From assembly GCF_016907275.1 (NCBI RefSeq), contig NZ_JAFBBP010000001.1, positions 7,058,001-7,122,000 on the forward strand: 64,000 nt of DNA. The letters run 5' to 3'. The DNA is from Micromonospora luteifusca. Its GTDB lineage: Bacteria; Actinomycetota; Actinomycetes; Mycobacteriales; Micromonosporaceae. Both the position numbers and the translations under genes were made by a program. Position 1 is the first letter of the stretch. Each line of letters begins with the position of its first letter. Below are positions 58,693-64,000 of the stretch, in pieces. The notes beneath the pieces are model-generated. The model did no database searches. It was not told where the DNA came from and saw only the letters and a list, made by a program, of their open reading frames with translations.

Positions 58693-60255
58693 ATGTCAGA
58701 CCGCGCCGTCGCCACAGACGCGCATCCCGCGCAGATCGACGGGGGGAGTTCGCCCCGGCCCGTCACCGGGCCGAGACGTCAGCTGGTCTCCCTGGCCCAC
58801 CGGCTGGCGCTCAGCGTCTGGTTCTGGCCGACGGCGTTCGCCGCGCTCGTCGTCGTGTGGCGCCTCGGCAGCCCGGAGATGTGGCACGACGAGCTGGTCA
58901 CCGTCGACGTGGCGACCCGCTCCACCGGGCAGATCCGGGGCATGCTGGCGAACGTCGACGCCGTGCACGGGGCCTACTACCTGTTCATGCACGGCTGGAC
59001 GACGCTGTTCGGCACCGGCCCCGCCGCGATGCGACTGCCGTCGGCGCTGGCCATGACCCTGGCCACCGCCTGCGTGGCGCTGGCGGCCCGGCGGCTCTTC
59101 GACCACCGGACCGGCGTCGCCGCCGGGTTCGTCTTCGCCCTGGTGCCCACGGTCGCCCGCTTCGGCCAGGAATCCCGCTCGTACGCCTTCGTCGTCCTCG
59201 CCGCGGCGGCGGCCACCCTGCTCCTGCTCCGCGCGCTGGAGCGGCCGGTGTGGGGACGCTGGGTGGTGTACGCGCTCGCGGTGGCCGGTATGGGCCTGGT
59301 GAACGTGGTGGCGCTGACCCTGCTGCTCGGGCACGGGACGGCCGTTCTGATTCACTGCTGGCGGGAGCGTCGCTGGGGGTCGGTGGCCTGGTTCGCGCTC
59401 GCCGCCGCCGGTGGGGTGGCGATCGCCGCTCCGGTGATCCTGCGGGGCATGAGGCAGGCCGGGCGGCAGGTCAGCTGGATCCCGGACAGCGCGCCCTGGA
59501 GGGTCTGGGAGCAGGCGTACGGCTCGACGCTGCTCGCCTTCGCGGTGACCGCGCTGGCCGCGGTGGGTGTGCTGACCCACCTGCGCCGCGACGTCGCCGC
59601 CCGGTCGGTGAGCGCGGCGCTGGTCGCCGTGCTGCCGTTGCCGGTGATCCTGGTGGCCTCGACCGGCGACATCAACTACTTCTTCTCCAAGTACCTGCTG
59701 TTCCTGCTGCCGGCCTGGGCCGTGCTTGCCGGCGCGGGGATCGCCGTGCTGCGCCGCCCCCCGCTGGTGGCGGTGGCACTCGTGGTCGTCGCCGCCCTGT
59801 CCGTGCCCGGTCAGCTCGCACTGCGCGGGGAGTACTCGCACGGCTGGTACACCTATCCGCAGGCACGGGCGTTCAAGCCGCTGTCCTACTCCGGGGCGGC
59901 ACGGATCATCGAGGCCGGCTACCAGCCTGGTGACGGCCTCGCCGTGGGCGGCCCGTGGTGGTGGATGGCCGAGCCGGGGGTGCGGTACTACCTCCCGGCG
60001 AACATCTCTCCGCGCAACGTCTTCCAGAAGCGGTCGGCGGCCCAGCGCGACGAGCTGTACGGCGTGAGCTGCGCCGACCCGGCGGCCTGCCTGCGGGACG
60101 AGCCACGGATCTGGCTCCTGCAGGCGGCGATCGTCGACACGCCGATGACCGGGCTGTCGAAGAAGGAAGCCGCCGCGCTCACGGCGCGCTACCAGGTGGT
60201 TCGGGTGACCCACACCACCGGGATGACCGTCGCCCTGCTGCAACGGCGCGGCTGA
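58693..60255 (+). CDS. GT39-like membrane glycosyltransferase
   Basis: 520 aa from the ATG at 58693. After a 35-residue cytoplasmic start come about ten helices. The first external loop has SPEMWHDELVTVDVATRS, with the Asp-Glu pair used by PMT/ArnT-type enzymes, and the chain continues with YYLFMHGWTTLFGTG and FGQESRSYAFVVLAAAAAT. The C-terminal 130 residues form an external domain (SGAARIIEAGYQPGDGLAVG). These enzymes use polyprenyl-phosphate sugars on the outer membrane face. It is divergent from the GT2 gene and likely part of the same surface-glycan locus. Confidence 0.88.
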   Translation: MSDRAVATDAHPAQIDGGSSPRPVTGPRRQLVSLAHRLALSVWFWPTAFAALVVVWRLGSPEMWHDELVTVDVATRSTGQIRGMLANVDAVHGAYYLFMHGWTTLFGTGPAAMRLPSALAMTLATACVALAARRLFDHRTGVAAGFVFALVPTVARFGQESRSYAFVVLAAAAATLLLLRALERPVWGRWVVYALAVAGMGLVNVVALTLLLGHGTAVLIHCWRERRWGSVAWFALAAAGGVAIAAPVILRGMRQAGRQVSWIPDSAPWRVWEQAYGSTLLAFAVTALAAVGVLTHLRRDVAARSVSAALVAVLPLPVILVASTGDINYFFSKYLLFLLPAWAVLAGAGIAVLRRPPLVAVALVVVAALSVPGQLALRGEYSHGWYTYPQARAFKPLSYSGAARIIEAGYQPGDGLAVGGPWWWMAEPGVRYYLPANISPRNVFQKRSAAQRDELYGVSCADPAACLRDEPRIWLLQAAIVDTPMTGLSKKEAAALTARYQVVRVTHTTGMTVALLQRRG

Positions 60256-60298
60256 GCGGGTGCGGTTACCGCCGCCGGTGCCCGGGTAGGGGATCGGC

Positions 60299-61030
60299 AT
60301 GGCGGAACTGGCGACGCTCTGGATCATTCGGCACGGTGAGAGCACCGCGAACGTGGCGGCGACGCAGGCCGAGGCGTCCGGCGAGGAGCTGATCGGGCTC
60401 AGTCACCGCGACGCCGACGTCCCGCTCTCCCCCACCGGTGAGGAGCAGGCCCGGGCCACCGGTCGATGGCTGACCGGGCTGCCCCCCGGCCACCGGCCGG
60501 ACGTGGCGGTGGTGTCGCCGTACCTGCGGGCGGTCTCCACCGCCGAGTTGGCGCTGCACGGCACCGGGGTGCCGGTGAGCCGGGACGAGCGGCTACGCGA
60601 CCGGGAGCTGGGCATCCTCGACGGCTTGACCGGGCACGGGGTGCGCCGCCGTTATCCCGACGAGGCCGAACGCCGGGCCCGGCTCGGCAAGTTCTACTAC
60701 CGGCCGCCGGGTGGGGAGTCCTGGACCGATGTGGCGCTGCGGTTGCGCACGCTCCTCGGCGACCTGCGCCGCGACCACGAGGGCCGGCGGGTTCTGCTCT
60801 TCGGCCACGACGCGCTGGTCTTTCTGCTGCGCTACCTGGTGGAGGGCTTGACCGAGGCGGACCTGATGGCGTTGACCCGCGAGCACGTCATCGCCAACTG
60901 CTCCATCACCGACTGGTCGGCCGACGAGCAGGGCCGACTGACGCTTGGCGGATTCAACGAGGTCGGCCACCTGCACCGGCAGGGCGCCCAACCGACCAGG
61001 GAGGATGAGATCCATGCCGAGCCGGTCTGA
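60299..61030 (+). CDS. Histidine phosphatase family protein
   Basis: 243 aa, ATG start. Phosphoglycerate-mutase-type signature IIRHGESTAN (His at about residue 11), the second Arg in SPYLRAVSTAE, the acidic ERLRDRELGILDGLT, and the second catalytic His in LLFGHDALVFLLRYL. It probably dephosphorylates a small sugar or nucleotide phosphate. Its 3' end overlaps the start of nnrD by 17 nt, so the two are co-transcribed. Confidence 0.92.
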   Translation: MAELATLWIIRHGESTANVAATQAEASGEELIGLSHRDADVPLSPTGEEQARATGRWLTGLPPGHRPDVAVVSPYLRAVSTAELALHGTGVPVSRDERLRDRELGILDGLTGHGVRRRYPDEAERRARLGKFYYRPPGGESWTDVALRLRTLLGDLRRDHEGRRVLLFGHDALVFLLRYLVEGLTEADLMALTREHVIANCSITDWSADEQGRLTLGGFNEVGHLHRQGAQPTREDEIHAEPV

Positions 61031-61883
61031 GGTGAAGGTGATCACGCCGGGGCTGCTGCGGGACTGGGCGCTGCCGGTGCCGGCCGGCGGCAAGGAGAGC
61101 CGCGGCACCGTGCTGGTCGTTGGCGGCTCCCGCTTCACCCCCGGCGCGGTGCTCCTCGCCGGGGTAGCCGCGCTGCGCGCCGGGGCCGGCGTGCTCCAGC
61201 TCGCCGCCGCCGAGTCCACCGCCGCCACGCTGAGCATCGAGGTGCCCGAGGCGCTTGTGGTCGGTTTGCCGGAGACCCCCGACGGCGCGGTCGCCGCCGA
61301 CCGGAACGGCCAGCTCGGCGAGCTGGTCGCGCAGGCCGACGTGGTGGCCCTCGGCCCCGGGCTGAAGGCGATCGACGAGACCAGCCAGCTGCTGAGCCTG
61401 GTCCTGGACGCGGCCCGGCCGCAGACGTCACTGGTGCTCGACGCGTACGCCCTCGGTGCGCTCAGCCACGCACCGGACCTGCTGGTCGGCTCGGGTCGGC
61501 CCGTGGTGCTCACCCCGAACGTCACCGAGGCCGAACACCTGCTCGGGCGGGACCCGGGCGAGGACCTGGACGCCGAGGCGGCCGAGCTGGCCACCCGGTA
61601 CGAGGCCGTCGTCTCGCTCTACGGACACGTGGCCGCTCCGGACGGGCGTGGTTGGCGCGAGGAGAGCGGCGACGCCGGGCTGGGCACGTCCGGCAGCGGG
61701 GACGTGCTCGCCGGGTTGCTGGCGGGGCTGCTGTCCCGGGGCGCGGACCCGGCGCAGGCCGCCTGCTGGGGCTCGTTCGCGCACGCGGTGAGCGGTCAGC
61801 GGCTGATCCCCCGGTACGGGCGGATCGGCTTCCTCGCCCGGGAGCTGCTCGACGAGATCCCCGGAACGCTGTCGATGGTCTGA
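61014..61883 (+). CDS. nnrD: ADP/ATP-dependent NAD(P)H-hydrate dehydratase
   Basis: 289 aa from the ATG at 61014, with GGAGG 9 nt upstream. It is a ribokinase-like fold: GTVLVVGGSRFTPGAVLLAG, LGPGLKAID, VLDAYALGAL, VLTPNVTEAEHLLG and the ATP-binding GTSGSGDVLAGLLAG. It repairs damaged hydrated NAD(P)H. The N-terminal epimerase half (NnrE) found in bifunctional forms is absent, so it is the dehydratase only. Confidence 0.92.
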   Translation: MPSRSEVKVITPGLLRDWALPVPAGGKESRGTVLVVGGSRFTPGAVLLAGVAALRAGAGVLQLAAAESTAATLSIEVPEALVVGLPETPDGAVAADRNGQLGELVAQADVVALGPGLKAIDETSQLLSLVLDAARPQTSLVLDAYALGALSHAPDLLVGSGRPVVLTPNVTEAEHLLGRDPGEDLDAEAAELATRYEAVVSLYGHVAAPDGRGWREESGDAGLGTSGSGDVLAGLLAGLLSRGADPAQAACWGSFAHAVSGQRLIPRYGRIGFLARELLDEIPGTLSMV

Positions 61884-61899
61884 TCACCCGATATCCGCT

Positions 61900-61925
61900 G
61901 TTTCCCCATTTGACCCGCTGGGTAC
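61900..61925 (+). promoter_or_regulatory. General-stress-sigma-type promoter of the hemerythrin gene
   Basis: GTTT (61900-61903), 16 nt, then GGGTAC (61920-61925). This fits the SigB/SigF-type consensus GTTT-N14-17-GGGTA of actinobacteria. The GTG start is 40 nt downstream. Confidence 0.5.
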
Positions 61926-61964
61926 CGGAATTCACACCAGACGAGATCCAGGGAGGTCATACCC

Positions 61965-62465
61965 GTGTCGACCGATGCCATCGTCCTGCTCAAAGAGGAC
62001 CACAAGGAGATGCGCCGCCTGTTCAAGGCCTTCCAGGATGCCGAGGAGGGGCCGGCGAGCCAGCGGCAGAAGCTGGTGAACCAGATCCTCGAGGCCCTCA
62101 CCGTGCACACCTACCTCGAGAACGAGGTGATGTATCCGGAGGTCCGCCGCCTGCTGCCCGACCTGGAGGACGACATCCTCGAGTCGTACGAGGAGCACCA
62201 CGTCGCCGACGTGCTCTGCGCCGAGCTGGCCAGCATGGACGCCACCGACGAGCGCTTCAACGCCAAGACGACGGTGCTGATCGAGAACGTGACCCACCAC
62301 GTCGAGGAGGAAGAGGAGGAGTGGTTCCCCAAGGTCCGCGACGCCCTGGGTCGCAAGCAGTTGCAGGAGATCGGCGAGAGGATGATCGCGCTGCGGGCGG
62401 ACGCCCCGCGCACCCCCACCGCGCCGAAGGCGATCAAGAAGGCGATGGACGCGGTGACCGCCTGA
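61965..62465 (+). CDS. Hemerythrin HHE-domain protein
   Basis: 166 aa, GTG with AGGGAGG upstream. It is a four-helix bundle with di-iron ligands: LLKEDHKEMRRLFKAF, LTVHTYLENEVMYPEVR, SYEEHHVADVLCAEL and VTHHVEEEEEEWFPKVR. A helical Lys/Ala tail follows. Soluble hemerythrin-like proteins of actinobacteria are tied to oxygen, nitric oxide or peroxide stress. A stress-sigma-type promoter upstream agrees with that. Confidence 0.93.
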   Translation: MSTDAIVLLKEDHKEMRRLFKAFQDAEEGPASQRQKLVNQILEALTVHTYLENEVMYPEVRRLLPDLEDDILESYEEHHVADVLCAELASMDATDERFNAKTTVLIENVTHHVEEEEEEWFPKVRDALGRKQLQEIGERMIALRADAPRTPTAPKAIKKAMDAVTA

Positions 62466-62474
62466 TTCGTACAT

Positions 62475-62505
62475 CGAAGGGCCCGGCACGATGCCGGGCC
62501 CTTCG
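62475..62505. terminator. Bidirectional hairpin terminator
   Basis: A perfect 14-bp stem (62475-62488 with 62492-62505) with a 3-nt loop between convergent genes. Confidence 0.93.
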
Positions 62506-62520
62506 TCGTGCACCGGGGGG

Positions 62521-63327
62521 TCAGTCGCCCGAACCCGGCTCGGCCATGTGCCGGTGCTGCTCGGCCTTGAGCTTGTCCGGGATGATCTTGCCGGCAGCGG
62601 TCTGCACCTTGTTCATCAGCGAACCCGCGGTGACCGTCTGATCACCCTTCATCAGCGCCTCGAAGCCCTGCGCGGCGACCTTCGCCGGGTCGTCCTTGGA
62701 GCCCGAGCCGACCCGGGTGTCCTCCATGTCGGCCCGATCGAAGAACTCCGTGTCGGTCGGCCCGGGCATCAGCGAGGTCACCGTGACACCGGTGTCCTTC
62801 AATTCGTTGCGCAGCGCCTCCGCGAAGGACTGCACGAACGACTTCGAGGCGTTGTACACCGCCTGGAACGGCCCCGGCATGGTCGAGGCGATCGACGAGG
62901 TGAACAGCACCCGGCCCGCGCCCCGCTCGACCATGCCGGGCAGCAACCGCTTCGCCAGGTGCACCGTCGAACGGACGTTGAGGTCGACGATCTCCAACTC
63001 GTCGCGCAGGTCGGTGCCACCGACGAAGGCGCCGCCAGCGCCCCGGCCGGCGTTGAGCGCCAGGGCGTCCACCGGGCGCCCGGTGGCGGCGATCGTGGAC
63101 GCCAACTCCTCCACGCCCTGCTCACGGGCCAGGTCGACACGGACGGGCTGGATCTCCGGGCCTCCGTCGCGGCGCAGCTTCTCGGCCGCCAACGAAATGC
63201 CGTCGTCTTCGGCGACCACGATGAGGTCGAAACCGTGCTCGGCGAACTGCACGGCCAACTCGTACCCGATTCCGCTGGACGCTCCGGTCACCACGGCGAG
63301 CGGCCGGTCGGTGGACGGTGTGGTCAT
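62521..63327 (-). CDS. Short-chain dehydrogenase/reductase
   Basis: 268 aa from the ATG at 63327, with GAGGAG 9 nt upstream. Classical SDR: AVVTGASSGIGYELAVQFAE (TGxxxGIG), ALNAGRGAGG in place of NNAG, and the catalytic tetrad with Ser in VLFTSSIAS and YNASKSF (YxxxK). The C-terminal 50 residues (QTVTAGSLMNKVQTAAGKII) extend beyond the core. The substrate is not evident. It is monocistronic. Confidence 0.92.
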   Translation of the reverse strand: MTTPSTDRPLAVVTGASSGIGYELAVQFAEHGFDLIVVAEDDGISLAAEKLRRDGGPEIQPVRVDLAREQGVEELASTIAATGRPVDALALNAGRGAGGAFVGGTDLRDELEIVDLNVRSTVHLAKRLLPGMVERGAGRVLFTSSIASTMPGPFQAVYNASKSFVQSFAEALRNELKDTGVTVTSLMPGPTDTEFFDRADMEDTRVGSGSKDDPAKVAAQGFEALMKGDQTVTAGSLMNKVQTAAGKIIPDKLKAEQHRHMAEPGSGD

Positions 63328-63467
63328 GATGGGTGACTCCTCTCGTGCGGGGTGGCGGTCGTACCGGCAGCGGTAACCGCTCTCTACCGTGTGCCCCGAC
63401 GTCGGCCGCCCAACCCTTCCGACGCGCGGCGTGCGGAGGTCGCCCGGGGCTGCCCCGGTCGGCCCGG

Positions 63468-63473
63468 TAGGAT
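63468..63473 (+). promoter_or_regulatory. -10 box of glyA
   Basis: TAGGAT lies about 7 nt before the 5' end of the riboswitch. There is no clear -35 hexamer. Confidence 0.45.
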
Positions 63474-63477
63474 CGCA

Positions 63478-63560
63478 CCGGGCCGTTACTGGCGCGTGGG
63501 GATGGACAACCATCGGGGAGCGGCCCCGTCACGAGGACGTTTGCCGAGCGCCTGGGCCTT
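63478..63560 (+). promoter_or_regulatory. ZTP riboswitch (pfl motif) in the glyA leader
   Basis: The leader has the conserved ZTP-aptamer blocks in order: TTACTGGCG (63487-63495), a stem-loop GATGG-ACAA-CCATC, GGGGAGCG (63515-63522), a variable linker, and the pseudoknot strand CGCCTGGGC (63549-63557). This class senses the folate-stress signal ZTP/ZMP and commonly controls glyA and other one-carbon genes. The ribosome site GGAGG (63575) follows 18 nt later, so control of translation start is possible. Confidence 0.88.
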
Positions 63561-63583
63561 CCCGCACGTCTGTTGGAGGTCGT

Positions 63584-64000
63584 ATGTCGCGCAATGCCGA
63601 GTCCACCGCGTTCCGGAGTGCCCTTGAGGTGATCCGCGCTGTCGAGCCGCGGGTGGCCGATGCCATCGGCGCGGAGCTGACCGACCAGCGGGAGTCGCTC
63701 AAGCTCATCGCCAGTGAGAACTACGCCTCCCCGGCGACCCTGCTGGCCATGGGCAACTGGTTCAGTGACAAGTACGCCGAGGGCACCGTCGGCCGCCGCT
63801 TCTACGCCGGCTGCCAGAACGTCGACACGGTCGAGGCGCTCGCCGCCGAGCACGCCCGGGAGCTGTTCGGCGCCGCGCACGCGTACGTGCAGCCGCACTC
63901 GGGCATCGACGCCAACCTGGTCGCGTTCTGGGCCGTGCTGGCCGACCGGGTGGAGTCCCCCGCGCTGAAGAAGGCGCAGGTCCGGCAGGTCAACGATCTC
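63584..64000 (+). CDS. glyA: Serine hydroxymethyltransferase (partial)
   Basis: Partial: 139 codons from the ATG at 63584 to the right edge. It interconverts serine and glycine with tetrahydrofolate and is PLP-dependent. Visible family segments: [40 protein letters not shown] and [20 protein letters not shown]. The insertion-bearing GLDV-like region ([16 protein letters not shown]) suggests the longer actinobacterial form of about 480 aa. GGAGG precedes the ATG. Expression is expected to rise when ZTP accumulates, through the leader riboswitch. Confidence 0.95.
   Translation, partial: MSRNAESTAFRSALEVIRAVEPRVADAIGAELTDQRESLKLIASENYASPATLLAMGNWFSDKYAEGTVGRRFYAGCQNVDTVEALAAEHARELFGAAHAYVQPHSGIDANLVAFWAVLADRVESPALKKAQVRQVNDL

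Overview
The window is very GC-rich (by eye around 70% or more) and densely coded on both strands. Many starts are GTG, and genes often overlap by 4 nt (ATGA or GTGA). It carries ergothioneine synthesis genes, Lsr2, a HAIR-like element at lon, NarL-type two-component systems and a ZTP riboswitch at glyA. This points to a filamentous actinobacterium. I infer Micromonosporaceae, most likely Micromonospora or a close relative, from gene content and repeat style; this is not a measured placement. I see no prophage, insertion sequence, CRISPR array, tRNA or rRNA. The window reads as ordinary chromosome.

Layout. 1-2967: ergothioneine operon egtA-egtB-egtC on the minus strand, running off the left edge, with a 60-bp tandem repeat at the egtA/egtB junction. 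3087-4557: ECF sigma factor and a membrane partner. 5091-7852: Ser/Thr kinase and a nucleotide-sugar dehydrogenase. 7947-13181: DUF305 protein, histidine kinase, response regulator and FtsX-type permease, probably one transcription unit. A perfect CRP-type palindrome separates it from a divergent secreted LVIVD-repeat protein (13320-14753). 14828-17390: an M15-like protein coupled to an asparagine-synthase-like amidotransferase. 17565-20335: short P450 coupled to an ICL/PEP-mutase-family enzyme, then an ArsR regulator. 20532-25972: glycine-rich-tail protein, 2H phosphoesterase, LtrA, and a two-component system divergent from a membrane protein across an unusual nested palindrome.

26078-31750: DEAD-box helicase, DoxX, Lon and manganese catalase. 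31837-35156: divergent kinase and regulator, Lsr2, and a secreted protein. 35451-38137: DUF2726-like protein divergent from a four-gene Asp23/Gls24 envelope-stress cluster, with a second perfect CRP-type palindrome between them. 38205-43820: metal-receptor-fold protein, TerC, FKBP isomerase, STAS protein, SMP-30 protein and an L,D-transpeptidase lipoprotein. 44521-47600: exported sugar isomerase-like protein and sugar dehydrogenase-like protein behind an operator-rich promoter. 47685-53800: a parallel beta-helix protein, then bkdABC with a divergent Lrp regulator. 53811-60255: stand-alone LigD polymerase domain and a surface-glycan group (GT2, epimerase, acyltransferase, GT39). 60299-64000: phosphatase, NnrD, hemerythrin, SDR, and glyA behind its riboswitch.

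The strongest themes are stress and redox physiology (ergothioneine, Mn-catalase, Lon, hemerythrin, Asp23) and cell-surface construction. The most unusual signals are in non-coding DNA: the 60-bp egt repeat, the nested double operator at 24960-25000, two identical-consensus CRP sites, and palindromic or tandem repeats at 40053 and 49421. I did not find a clear new defence or biosynthetic system. The least explained gene pairing is the M15-like/asparagine-synthase-like couple.
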